A program made the position numbers and the translations under genes. This document shows positions 44,622 to 53,484 of a stretch of DNA of 64,000 bases, in pieces. Numbering within the stretch: the first letter of the stretch is position 1; the number at the start of each line of letters is the position of its first letter. This stretch comes from Pseudomonadota bacterium (lineage in GTDB: Bacteria; Pseudomonadota; Gammaproteobacteria; Burkholderiales; Burkholderiaceae): assembly GCA_963205525.1 (NCBI GenBank), contig CAUJJP010000097.1, forward strand, positions 1 to 64,000. The letters run 5' to 3'. The notes beneath the pieces are model-generated. The model worked only from the letters and a program-made list of their open reading frames with translations. It made no database searches and was not told where the DNA came from.

Positions 44622-45651
44622 ATGCCCTCCCCCACTTCACGCGGTAGGCGACCAGGGTGTCGCAGGCCAGCAGCAGGAACAGCAGCAGGCCCTGGAACAC
44701 GCCGCTGAGCGCGTACGGCAGGCCCAGGCGGGTCTGCGCCAGCTCGCCGCCGATCAGCATCATGGACAGCAGCCAGCCGGCAAACACGATGCCCAGCGGG
44801 TGCAGCCGGCCGACGAAGCAGACGATGATGGCGCTGAAGCCGATTCCGGTGCTGACGTGCGGGGTGAGCTGGCGCAGCGGCCCGGCCACTTCCATCGCCC
44901 CCGCCAGCCCGGCCAGGCCGCCCGAGCCCAGCAGCGCCAGCCACAGCGCGCCGCGCGAGGAAAAGCCCGCGTAGCGCGCCGCCGCCGGCGCCAGCCCGCC
45001 GACCTGGAGCTGGAAGCCGCGCCAGGAACGGAACAGGAAGACCCAGCACAGCGCGACCGCCAGCGGCACCGCCAGCGCACCCCAGTGCAGCCGGGTGCCG
45101 GCGGCCATGGGCAGCAGCCAGGTGCTGGGGTCGAAGGTGCGCGTCTGCGGGAAGTTGAAGCCCTGCGGGTCCTTCCAGGGGCCGAACACGAGCAGGTTCA
45201 CGACCTGCTGCGCCACATAGACCAGCATCAGGCTGACCAGGATCTCGTTGGCGTTGAAGCGGTCGCGCAGCAGCGCCGTGATCGCCGCCCAGGCCATGCC
45301 GCCGGCCACCCCGGCGGCGAGTACCAGCGGCGCCAGCGCGCCGCGCCCGGCGTCCCAGCCCAGGCCGGGCAGCCACAGCGCGGCGCCGCCGGCGGCCACC
45401 GCGCCGAGCAGGAGCTGGCCTTCGGCGCCGATGTTCCAGACGTTGGAGCGGTAGCACACCGCCAGCCCGAGCGCGCACAGCACGAGCGGGGTGGCCTTCA
45501 GCGCCACCTCGCTGGTGGCGCGCCAGCCATCCAGCGGGGCGACGAAGAAGACCTCCAGCGCACGCAGCGGGTCGCGCCCGAGGAGGGCGAACAGCGCCGC
45601 CGCCAGGCCCGCGGTGAGCACGAGGGCGATCAGCGGCGAGGCCAGGGTCAT
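44620..45651 (-). CDS. ABC transporter permease, purine nucleoside type
   Basis: A 343-residue membrane protein: LIALVLTAGLAAALFALLGRDPL at the start, SNVWNIGAEGQLLLGAVAAGGAAL, RDRFNANEILVSLMLVYVA and STGIGFSAIIVCFVGRLHPLGI. This is the NupP/YufP-like partner in BMP-type importers. The start at MTLASPLIAL lies 25 bases after the ATPase stop, so the genes form one operon. Its stop overlaps the tandem repeat that leads into the second permease. Confidence 0.9.
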   Translation of the reverse strand: MTLASPLIALVLTAGLAAALFALLGRDPLRALEVFFVAPLDGWRATSEVALKATPLVLCALGLAVCYRSNVWNIGAEGQLLLGAVAAGGAALWLPGLGWDAGRGALAPLVLAAGVAGGMAWAAITALLRDRFNANEILVSLMLVYVAQQVVNLLVFGPWKDPQGFNFPQTRTFDPSTWLLPMAAGTRLHWGALAVPLAVALCWVFLFRSWRGFQLQVGGLAPAAARYAGFSSRGALWLALLGSGGLAGLAGAMEVAGPLRQLTPHVSTGIGFSAIIVCFVGRLHPLGIVFAGWLLSMMLIGGELAQTRLGLPYALSGVFQGLLLFLLLACDTLVAYRVKWGRA

Positions 45652-45676
45652 GAGCCGCGAGGGCTCGGGGCGCGCT

Positions 45677-47191
45677 TCAAGCCGTGGCAACAGCTGTCTC
45701 CTCCCAGAGCCCGGACATCCACTGGCCGATGCGCTCGACGCTGGCCTCGCGCGTGGCCAGGCTGGGGCTGAGCCGGCCGCGCGCAATGACGTGCAGCCGG
45801 TCGCTGATCTCGAACAGCTCGTCGAGCTCCTCGCTCACCACCAGCAGCGCGCAGCCGGCGTCGCGCAGCGCCAGCAGCTCGGCACGGATGCGCGCCGCCG
45901 CGCCGACGTCCACGCCCCAGGTGGGCTGGGCGACGATGAGCACGCGCGGCGCGGCGTCGATCTCGCGCCCGACGATGTACTTCTGCAGGTTGCCGCCCGA
46001 CAGGCTGCGCGCGCTCGCCTGCGGCCCGCCGGCCTTGACGCCGAAGCGCTCGATCAGGTGCGCGGCGAGCGCGCGCATGCGCGCCGTGCGCAGCCAGCCC
46101 AGCAGGCCCACGCCTTCGCGCCGCGTCAGAAGGCTGTTGTGCGCCAGGCTCAGCGCCGGCACCGCGCCGCGCCCGAGCCGCTCCTCGGGCACGAAGTGCA
46201 GCCCCAGGCGGCGCCGGCGGGCCGGCGAGCGGCGCGCGATGTCCTGCCCGCCCAGGTACAGACTGCCCTGCGGGGCACGTTGATCCTCGCCCGAGAGCGC
46301 GGCCATCAGCTCCTGCTGGCCGTTGCCGCTGACGCCGGCGATGCCGACGATCTCGCCCGCGTGCAGCTGCAGCGACACACCGTCGAGCGCCACCGCGTAG
46401 GGGTCGGCCGCCGGCAGCTGCAGCGCCTGCACCGTCAGCAGCAGCTCGCCCGCGGCCTGGCGGCGGTGCTCCAGGCGCGGCGGCTCGGCGCCGATCATGA
46501 GGCGCGAGAGGCTGGCGTTGTCGTGCTGCGCGGGGTCGACCTCGCCGCTCACGCGACCGCCGCGCAAGACCGTGCAGCGCTGGCACAGGGCGCGGATCTC
46601 GTCGAGCTTGTGGCTGATGTACAGGATGCTGCAGCCCTTGGCGGCGAGCTGGCGCAGGGTGACGAACAGGCGCTGCACGGCCTGCGGCGTGAGCACCGAG
46701 GTCGGCTCGTCGAGGATCAGCAGCTGCGGCTCGCCGAGCAGGGCGCGCACGATCTCCAGCCGCTGGCGTTCGCCCACCGACAGGCTGTGCACCGGCCGCT
46801 CGGGCTGGACCTCCAGGCCGTAGCTCTCGGCCAGGCCGCGCATGCGGCGCTTCACCTCCGCCAGCGACAAGCCCTTGTCCAGCCCGAGCCAGACGTTCTC
46901 GGCCGCGCTCAGGGTGTCGAACAGGCTGAAGTGCTGGTAGACCATGCCTATGCCCAGGCGCCGCGCCTGCGCCGGGCTGGCCACCTGCACCGGCTCGCCG
47001 TTGAAGCGCATCTCGCCTGCGTCCGGGCGCAGGGCGCCGTAGATGATCTTCATCAGGGTGGACTTGCCAGCCCCGTTTTCGCCCAGCACGGCGTGGATCT
47101 CGCCCGGCGCCACGCGCAGGTCGACCCCGTCGTTGGCCACCACCCCGGGGTAGGACTTGCTGACGCCGCGCAGCTCCAGGCGCGGGATCAC
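45677..47191 (-). CDS. ABC transporter ATPase with two nucleotide-binding domains
   Basis: 504 residues. First domain: Walker A GENGAGKST, signature SVGERQRLEIVRAL, Walker B LLILDEPTSVLTP. Second domain: a degenerate Walker A (GVSGNGQQEL), signature RSLSGGNLQKYIVGRE, Walker B-like LIVAQPTWGVD (no Glu). This is the RbsA/NupO-like layout. It powers uptake by the neighbouring permeases. The GTG start at 47191 has GGAGG 6 bases upstream and overlaps the deaminase stop as GTGA. Confidence 0.9.
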   Translation of the reverse strand: MIPRLELRGVSKSYPGVVANDGVDLRVAPGEIHAVLGENGAGKSTLMKIIYGALRPDAGEMRFNGEPVQVASPAQARRLGIGMVYQHFSLFDTLSAAENVWLGLDKGLSLAEVKRRMRGLAESYGLEVQPERPVHSLSVGERQRLEIVRALLGEPQLLILDEPTSVLTPQAVQRLFVTLRQLAAKGCSILYISHKLDEIRALCQRCTVLRGGRVSGEVDPAQHDNASLSRLMIGAEPPRLEHRRQAAGELLLTVQALQLPAADPYAVALDGVSLQLHAGEIVGIAGVSGNGQQELMAALSGEDQRAPQGSLYLGGQDIARRSPARRRRLGLHFVPEERLGRGAVPALSLAHNSLLTRREGVGLLGWLRTARMRALAAHLIERFGVKAGGPQASARSLSGGNLQKYIVGREIDAAPRVLIVAQPTWGVDVGAAARIRAELLALRDAGCALLVVSEELDELFEISDRLHVIARGRLSPSLATREASVERIGQWMSGLWEETAVATA

Positions 47192-48528
47192 GGTCGCGCC
47201 TCCGCACGCGGCCCGGGGTCCGGTCGCAGGTAGCGGCTTTGGCCGGCGACGAAGCTCTGCACCAGCTGGCGCTCGTCGCCCAGGGTCAGCCAGGCGAAGA
47301 CGCGCTCGTGCAGGTTGCGCGCGAGGGCATCGCGCTGTGCCGCGAGCGCGCTGCCGGCCCAGTCCCAGACGCACAGGTCGGCCAGGCAGCCGGGCTCCAG
47401 GCTGCCGATCTCGTGCGCCAGCGCGAGCGCCTGCGCCGGTGCGCGCGTGGCGGCGTGCAGCAGCGCCCAGGCGCCGGGCCTGAGGCCTTGCAGCGCCTGC
47501 ACCTGGTAGGCCGCGGCCATGGTGCGCAGCAGGCACAGGCTGGTGCCGCCGCCGACGTCGCTGGCCAGCAGCACCGGCACCCCGGCCTGTTCCAGCGCAG
47601 GCCAGTCCATCAGCCCGCTGCCGAGGAAGAGGTTGCTGCCCGGGCAATGGACGACGGCAGCTCCGCGGGCGGCCAGGCACGCGCGGTCGGCGTCGTCCAG
47701 CCAGACCCCGTGCGCGAGCAGGGAGCGCGGGCCGAGCAGCCCGGCGCGCTCGTAGACGTCCAGGTAGCTGCGCGCCTGCGGGAACAGCCGCGCCACCCAG
47801 TCCAGCTCGGCACGGTTCTCCGCCAGATGGGTCTGGAAGACCAGATCCGGGCGCTCGGCGAGCAGCCGGCCCGCGAGCGCGAGCTGCTGCGCGCTGCTGG
47901 TGGGGGCAAAGCGCAGGGTGAGGGCGGCCGACTGACGGCCACGGCCGTGCCAGCGGTCGAGGTGGGCGCGGCAGGCGCGGTCGCCGGCCTCGGCGTCGGC
48001 GTCGCACAGGTCGGCGGGCGCGTGGCGGTCCATCAAGACCTTGCCGGTGATGCAGCGCATGCCGCGCGCCTGGGCGGCCTCGGCCAGGAACTCGGCACTG
48101 TGCGCGTGCACGGTGGGGACGACCACCGCCGCCGTCGTGCCGTGGGCGAGCAGGCTGTCGACGAAGGCATCGGCCCCGGCGCGCGCGTGCGCCGGGTCGG
48201 CCCAGCTTTGTTCGGCGGGGAAGGTGTAGTTCTGCAGCCAGTCCAGCAGCTCGGCGCCGTGGCTGGCCACCACGCCGAGCTGCGGCAGGTGGACGTGGCT
48301 GTCGACGAAGCCCGGCAGCAGCAGCCGGCCGCGGTGGTCCAGGCGCTGCCAGCCGGGGCCCGGGTCCTCGCGCTGGCGGCCCAGGATGCGGCCGTCCTGC
48401 ACCAGCAGCCAGTGGTCGGGCGCGTAGCGCACGCAGGCACCGCCGTCGGCGCTGGCGTCGGCGAGCGCGGGCTGCGCGACGAGGTCGAGCAGGTCGGCGC
48501 GGATGGCAAGGCGTTGCGGTGCGGGCAT
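47188..48528 (-). CDS. guaD: Guanine deaminase
   Basis: A 446-residue amidohydrolase. The metal motif LLPGFVDSHVHLPQLGVVA, then FQTHLAENRAELDWV, LLAHGVWLDDAD, HCPGSNLFLGSG and LASDVGGGTSLCLLRT match guanine deaminase. It converts guanine to xanthine, the substrate of the xanthine dehydrogenase encoded divergently. It overlaps the ATPase start by 4 bases, so uptake and deamination are co-expressed. Confidence 0.92.
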   Translation of the reverse strand: MPAPQRLAIRADLLDLVAQPALADASADGGACVRYAPDHWLLVQDGRILGRQREDPGPGWQRLDHRGRLLLPGFVDSHVHLPQLGVVASHGAELLDWLQNYTFPAEQSWADPAHARAGADAFVDSLLAHGTTAAVVVPTVHAHSAEFLAEAAQARGMRCITGKVLMDRHAPADLCDADAEAGDRACRAHLDRWHGRGRQSAALTLRFAPTSSAQQLALAGRLLAERPDLVFQTHLAENRAELDWVARLFPQARSYLDVYERAGLLGPRSLLAHGVWLDDADRACLAARGAAVVHCPGSNLFLGSGLMDWPALEQAGVPVLLASDVGGGTSLCLLRTMAAAYQVQALQGLRPGAWALLHAATRAPAQALALAHEIGSLEPGCLADLCVWDWAGSALAAQRDALARNLHERVFAWLTLGDERQLVQSFVAGQSRYLRPDPGPRAEARP

Positions 48529-48644
48529 GCGGGGTCGGTGTGCGGCCGGGCGGCCCGACGGCAGGCGGGATTCTGCACGCGCGCGCCGGGGCGGCCGCGC
48601 CGGGGTGCTACCTTTCGGCCATCGCGTCCGCTCCCGCACGCCGC

Positions 48645-50120
48645 ATGACCCCTGCCCGCGCCATCCGTTTCGTCCACCGCAGCGCCATCGTCGAGGTCCA
48701 GGGTCTGCCGGCGACGACCACCGTGCTCGCCTGGCTGCGCGAGCACGCGCGCTGCAGCGGCACCAAGGAAGGCTGCAACGAGGGCGATTGCGGCGCCTGC
48801 ATAGTGCTGCTCGGCCGCCTGGACGAGGACGGACGGCTGCGCTGGCAGGCCGTGAACGCCTGCCTGCAGTTCCTGCCCATGATCGACGGCTGTGCCCTGC
48901 GCACGGTGCAGGACCTGCCGCCCGAGCACCCGGCGCTGGCGGCGCTGGTGGCGCAGCACGGCTCGCAGTGCGGCTTCTGCACCCCGGGCATCGCGGTCTC
49001 GCTGGCCGCGCTGTACGAGCGCTGCGAGAAGGCACCGCCGCGCCAGGAGATCGCCGACGCGCTCGCCGGCAACCTGTGCCGCTGCACCGGCTACCGGCCC
49101 ATCCTGGACGCCGGACAGGCGATGTTCGACGCCCCGCGCGCCGCGCAGGACGACACCGCCACCGTCGCCCTGCTGCAGCAGCTGCGCGCCGACCCGGCGC
49201 TGGCCTACGTCGCCAGCGACCACGACGGCATCGGCAGCTCGCGCTTCTACGCCCCGCGCAGCCTGGACAAGCTGGCCGCGGCGGCCGCCCGCCATCCCGA
49301 GGCGACGCTGGTCGCGGGCGCGACCGACATCGCGCTGTGGAGCAACAAGGCGCTGCGCCCGCTGCCGCTGCTGCTGAGCGTGCGCGCGGTGCCCGAGCTG
49401 GCGCGCATCGAGGAGGTGGACGGCGTGCTGCGCATCGGTGCCGGCGCCTGCCTGGAGGACGCCTGGGCGGCGCTGGTGCAGCGCCTGCCCGCCTTGCGCG
49501 AGATGGCGCTGCGCTTTGCCTCGCCGCCGGTGCGCGCCGCCGGCACCCTGGGCGGCAACCTGGTCAACGGCTCGCCGATCGGCGACGCGGCGCCGGCCCT
49601 GATGGCGCTGGACGCCCGGCTGCTGCTGCGCCACGGCACGCAGGAGCGCAGCCTGGCGCTGGACGGCTTCTACCTCGGCTACATGAAGAACCAGCGCCGC
49701 GAAGGCGAGCTGCTGCTGCGCATCGACGTCCCACTGCCGGCGCCGCAGACCCGGCTCGCGGCCTACAAGCTGTCCAAGCGCTTCGACAGCGACATCTCGG
49801 CGCTCTGCGGCGCCTTCGCCCTGCGCCTGGACGGCGACCGGGTGGCCGCGGCGCGGCTGGTCTTCGGCGGCATGGCCGCCACCGTGGCGCGCGCGCGCCA
49901 GGCCGAGGCCGCGCTCGCCGGCCAGTGCTGGCACGAGGCCGCGCTGCAGGCCGCGAGCGCGGCGCTGGCGCAGGACTTCAGCCCGCTGAGCGACCTGCGC
50001 GGCAGCGCGCGCCACCGCATGCGATCGGCACGCGCCCTGCTGCGCCGCTTCTGGCTCGAAACCCGGCCGCACGCGCCCCTGCCGCCCGCTGCGACCCGGA
50101 TCTGGGAGCTGCCGGCGTGA
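48645..50120 (+). CDS. xdhA: Xanthine dehydrogenase small subunit (2Fe-2S and FAD)
   Basis: A 491-residue subunit. The N-terminal ferredoxin domain has C37, C44, C49 and C52 (CSGTKEGCNEGDCGAC); the second cluster has CGFCTPG and NLCRCTGYRP. The C-terminal FAD domain has VAGATDIALW and RFASPPVRAAGTLGGNLVNG. It carries electrons from the molybdenum subunit to NAD. It is divergent from guaD and translationally coupled (GTGA) to xdhB. Confidence 0.94.
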   Translation: MTPARAIRFVHRSAIVEVQGLPATTTVLAWLREHARCSGTKEGCNEGDCGACIVLLGRLDEDGRLRWQAVNACLQFLPMIDGCALRTVQDLPPEHPALAALVAQHGSQCGFCTPGIAVSLAALYERCEKAPPRQEIADALAGNLCRCTGYRPILDAGQAMFDAPRAAQDDTATVALLQQLRADPALAYVASDHDGIGSSRFYAPRSLDKLAAAAARHPEATLVAGATDIALWSNKALRPLPLLLSVRAVPELARIEEVDGVLRIGAGACLEDAWAALVQRLPALREMALRFASPPVRAAGTLGGNLVNGSPIGDAAPALMALDARLLLRHGTQERSLALDGFYLGYMKNQRREGELLLRIDVPLPAPQTRLAAYKLSKRFDSDISALCGAFALRLDGDRVAAARLVFGGMAATVARARQAEAALAGQCWHEAALQAASAALAQDFSPLSDLRGSARHRMRSARALLRRFWLETRPHAPLPPAATRIWELPA

Positions 50121-52450
50121 AGGCCCGGGAAGACGCGACCAAGGTGGTCGGCCAGCCGCTGGCGCACGAATCGGCCTGGCTGCACGTGCGCGGCCAGGCC
50201 AGCTACACCGACGACCTGCCGGAGCCGGCGGGCACCCTGCACGCGGCGATCGGCTGCTCGCCGCTGGCGCACGGCCGGCTGCTCGGCGTCGACCTGGAGC
50301 GGCTGCGCGCCCAGCCCGGCGTCGTCGCGGTGCTGAGCGCCGCCGACGTACCGGGCACCAACGACTGCGGCGCCATCGTCCACGACGAACCCATCCTGGC
50401 CGACGGCACCCTGCACTACCTGGGCCAGCCGGTGTTCCTGGTCGTCGCGCGCACGCGCGAGCTGGCGCGCCGCGCCGCCGCGCTGGCGCCGCAGGTGATA
50501 CGGGCCGAGCCGCTGCAGCCTCTGCTGGACGCACGCAGCGCCCACGCGCTGCAGCGCTACGTGGTGCCGCCCATGCACCTGGCGCGCGGCGACGCAGCGG
50601 CGGCGATCGCCGCCGCGCCGCGCCGGCTGAGCGGCCGCTTCAGCCTCGGCGGCCAGGAGCAGTTCTACCTGGAGGGCCAGATCAGCCTGGCCCTGCCGCA
50701 GGAGGACGCGACGCTGCAGCTGCTGTGCTCGACCCAGCACCCGAGCGAGATGCAGCACGCGGTGGCGCGCGCCCTGGGCTGGTCCATGCACCAGGTGCAG
50801 GTGAGCTGCCGGCGCATGGGCGGCGGCTTCGGCGGCAAGGAGAGCCAGTCGGCGGTGTTCGCCTGCCTGGCCGCGCTGGCGGCGGTGCGGCTGGGCTGCG
50901 CGGTCAAGCTGCGCCCGGACCGCGACGACGACTTCATGATCACCGGCCGGCGCCACGGCTTCGAGTTCGACTGGGAGCTCGGCTACGACGACGCCGGACG
51001 CGTCCTCGGCCTGCGCGCCGAGCTGATCGCCAACGCCGGCTGGAGCGCCGACCTCTCGGCGCCGGTGATGACGCGCGCGCTGGGCCACTTCGACAACGCC
51101 TACTGGCTGCCGCAGCTCAGCCTGCACGGCTACTGCGCGCGTACGAATACGCAGAGCAACACCGCCTTCCGCGGCTTCGGCGGGCCGCAGGGCGCGTTCG
51201 CGATCGAGCACATCCTGGACGACGTCGCGCGCAGCCTCGGCCTGGACCCGCTGGCGGTGCGGCGCGCCAACTTCTACGGCCGCGGCGAGCGCGACACCAC
51301 CCCCTACGGCCAGAAGGTGGAGCACAACCTGATCGAGGACCTGGTGACGCGGCTGGCGCAGCAGGCGTGCTGGGCCGAACGCCGCGCCGCGGTCGCCGCC
51401 TTCAACGCCGCCAGCCCGGTGCTGAGGAAGGGCATCGCGCTCATACCGGTGAAGTTCGGCATCAGCTTCAACCTTGCCCACCTCAACCAGGCCGGCGCCC
51501 TGGTGCACGTCTACACCGACGGCAGCGTGCTCGTGAACCACGGCGGCACCGAGATGGGCCAGGGCCTGCACACCAAGGTGGCGCAGGTGGTGGCGCAGGA
51601 ACTGGGCGTACCGCTGGCCGCGGTGCGCTGCAGCGCCACCGACACCCACAAGGTGGCCAACACCTCGGCCACCGCCGCCAGCACCGGCAGCGACCTCAAC
51701 GGACGGGCGGCGCAGGCCGCGGCACGGACCATACGCGAGCGGCTGGACGCCTTCGTCGCCGCCCGGCCGCAGCACGCGGGCGCAACCTGGCCGGCGCTGG
51801 TGCAGGCCGCCTACGCCGCGCGCGTGCAGCTGTGGAGCGACGGCTTCTACGCCACCCCCGGCCTGCACTGGGACGCCGCCGCCTTGCAGGGCCGGCCCTT
51901 CCACTACTACGCCTTCGGCGCCGCGGTCGCCGAGGTGGTGGTCGACACCCTCAGCGGCGAGCACCGCGTGCTGCGCGTGGACGTGCTGCACGACGTCGGC
52001 CGCTCGCTCAACCCGGCGCTGGACATCGGCCAGATCGAGGGCGGATTCGTCCAGGGCCAGGGCTGGCTGACGAGCGAGGAGCTGGTCTGGCAGGCGCAGA
52101 CCGGGCGCCTGCTGACCCACGCCCCCAGCACCTACAAGATCCCGACCGCGCGCGACTGCGCGCCGGACCTTCGGGTCGAGCTGTACGGCGCCGACAACGC
52201 CGCCGACAGCATCCACCGCAGCAAGGCGGTCGGCGAGCCGCCCATCCTGCTGCCCTTCTCGGTCTTCCTGGCGATCCGCGACGCGATCGCCAGCGTCGGC
52301 CCCGCGGGCTGGCTGCCGCCGCTGCGCGCCCCGGCGACGCCGGAAGCGGTGCTGGACGCACTGGATACGCTGGGCGCGCTGGCTGCGCACGAGGCAGGCG
52401 ACGCATCGGGCGCCCTCGACGCGCCGCCGGCACCGAAGCCGCAGCGATGA
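50117..52450 (+). CDS. xdhB: Xanthine dehydrogenase molybdenum-binding subunit
   Basis: 777 residues, the usual XdhB length. The GTG start overlaps the xdhA stop. Molybdopterin motifs: RRMGGGFGGKESQ, TAFRGFGGPQGAFA, HGGTEMGQGLHTKVAQV and SKAVGEPPILLPFSV with the catalytic Glu. It oxidises hypoxanthine and xanthine to urate. The stop (TGA) overlaps the xdhC start as ATGA and is also the first bases of the repeat array inside xdhC. Confidence 0.94.
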   Translation: MKAREDATKVVGQPLAHESAWLHVRGQASYTDDLPEPAGTLHAAIGCSPLAHGRLLGVDLERLRAQPGVVAVLSAADVPGTNDCGAIVHDEPILADGTLHYLGQPVFLVVARTRELARRAAALAPQVIRAEPLQPLLDARSAHALQRYVVPPMHLARGDAAAAIAAAPRRLSGRFSLGGQEQFYLEGQISLALPQEDATLQLLCSTQHPSEMQHAVARALGWSMHQVQVSCRRMGGGFGGKESQSAVFACLAALAAVRLGCAVKLRPDRDDDFMITGRRHGFEFDWELGYDDAGRVLGLRAELIANAGWSADLSAPVMTRALGHFDNAYWLPQLSLHGYCARTNTQSNTAFRGFGGPQGAFAIEHILDDVARSLGLDPLAVRRANFYGRGERDTTPYGQKVEHNLIEDLVTRLAQQACWAERRAAVAAFNAASPVLRKGIALIPVKFGISFNLAHLNQAGALVHVYTDGSVLVNHGGTEMGQGLHTKVAQVVAQELGVPLAAVRCSATDTHKVANTSATAASTGSDLNGRAAQAAARTIRERLDAFVAARPQHAGATWPALVQAAYAARVQLWSDGFYATPGLHWDAAALQGRPFHYYAFGAAVAEVVVDTLSGEHRVLRVDVLHDVGRSLNPALDIGQIEGGFVQGQGWLTSEELVWQAQTGRLLTHAPSTYKIPTARDCAPDLRVELYGADNAADSIHRSKAVGEPPILLPFSVFLAIRDAIASVGPAGWLPPLRAPATPEAVLDALDTLGALAAHEAGDASGALDAPPAPKPQR

Positions 52451-52638
52451 GCGCGCCGGGCCGCTCCCAAGCGCTCATACCGGAGCCCTTCGGGGGCGAA
52501 GGTGGCTTGGTGCGCGCGCCGGGCCGCCCCCAAGCGCTCAGACCGGAGCCCTTCGGGGGCGAAGGTGGCCTGGTGAGCGCGCCGGGCCGCTCCCAAGCGC
52601 TCATACCGAAGCCCTTCGGGGGCGAAGGTTACCTGGTG
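52447..52638 (+). repeat. Three 63-base tandem repeats at the xdhC start
   Basis: Units begin at 52447, 52510 and 52573, with a fourth boundary GTG at 52636. Each contains a stem-loop with arms TGAGCGC/GCGCTCA (52448-52454 / 52471-52477 in unit 1; one mismatch in unit 2), loop GCCGGGCCGCTCCCAA or its C variant, a CCCTTCGGGGG run and GAAGGTGGCTTG before a start-like codon. The units keep the reading frame. Confidence 0.92.
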
Positions 52639-53415
52639 ACCGCCGCCGCCCTGCAGGCCACGGCGCAGGACTGGCTGGCCCGGGGCCGCGGCGCCACCGT
52701 GGTCGAGGTCGTGGCGCAGCGCGGCAGCGTGCCGCGCGAGTGCGGCGCGCGCATGCTGGTGGCGGCCGACGCGGTGGCCGGCAGCGTCGGCGGCGGCCAT
52801 CTGGAATGGCAGGCGATCGCCCGCGCGCGCAGCGGCGCAGCCGGGGACTGGACCGCCGCCCTCGGCCCCGCACTCGGCCAGTGCTGCGGCGGCGTGGTGA
52901 CGCTGCGCTTTGCGCCGCTGGACGCCGCCGCGCTGCAGGCCTGGCCGCAGCCGCTGCCGCGCTTTGCGCTGCAGCTGCACGGCGCCGGCCACGTCGGGCA
53001 GGCCGTCGCCCGCCTGCTCGCCGACATCGACTGCCGGGTCCTGTGGGTGGATGCGCGCGACGCCGTCTTTCCCGCCGGGCTGCCGCCCCACATCGAGTGC
53101 TGCAGCAGCGACGCCCCCGAGGCCGAGGTCGCCGCTGCCGCGCCCGGCAGCGCCTACCTCGTGCTCACGCACAGCCACGCGCTGGACCTGCGCATCGTGG
53201 AAGCGGTGCTGCGCCGCGGCGACTTCGGCTTCCTCGGCCTCATCGGCTCGGCCAGCAAGCGCGGGCGCTTCGCGAGCCGGCTGCGCCAGCGCGGGTTCGC
53301 GCCCGAGCTGCTGGAACGCCTGCACTGCCCGGTGGGCGTGCCCGGCATCCACGGCAAGCAGCCCGCGGTGCTGGCGATCGCGGTGGTGGCGCAGCTGCTG
53401 CAGCTCAGTGCCTGA
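52447..53415 (+). CDS. xdhC: XdhC accessory protein for xanthine dehydrogenase, with triplicated N-terminal leader
   Basis: 322 residues from the first ATG. XdhC inserts the sulfurated molybdenum cofactor into XdhB. The family domain begins only near residue 64 (TAAALQATAQDWLARGRGATVVEVV) and includes ECGARMLV, GSVGGGHLEWQAI and the Rossmann motif LHGAGHVGQAVARLLA. Residues 1-63 are three 21-residue repeats of the type SAPGRSQALIPEPFGGEGGL with no counterpart in XdhC. Starts are available at 52447 (ATG), 52510, 52573 and 52636 (GTG), each after an AAGGT-type site, so the true start could be 52636. Confidence 0.9.
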   Translation: MSAPGRSQALIPEPFGGEGGLVRAPGRPQALRPEPFGGEGGLVSAPGRSQALIPKPFGGEGYLVTAAALQATAQDWLARGRGATVVEVVAQRGSVPRECGARMLVAADAVAGSVGGGHLEWQAIARARSGAAGDWTAALGPALGQCCGGVVTLRFAPLDAAALQAWPQPLPRFALQLHGAGHVGQAVARLLADIDCRVLWVDARDAVFPAGLPPHIECCSSDAPEAEVAAAAPGSAYLVLTHSHALDLRIVEAVLRRGDFGFLGLIGSASKRGRFASRLRQRGFAPELLERLHCPVGVPGIHGKQPAVLAIAVVAQLLQLSA

Positions 53416-53484
53416 AGCGCTGCCGCCCGTGACCGCCCGATGGCTGGCCCGACGGTCGCCTCGACGGCCGCGAGCACCCGGTCT

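Noticed and set aside
45677..48007. 776-codon open frame covering the ATPase and beyond
   Set aside because: Only the part from the GTG at 47191 is ATP-binding protein; the upstream part is a shadow of guanine deaminase.
50725..53415. 896-codon open frame ending with xdhC
   Set aside because: The part before 52447 is an antiphase shadow of xdhB; xdhC starts at or after 52447.
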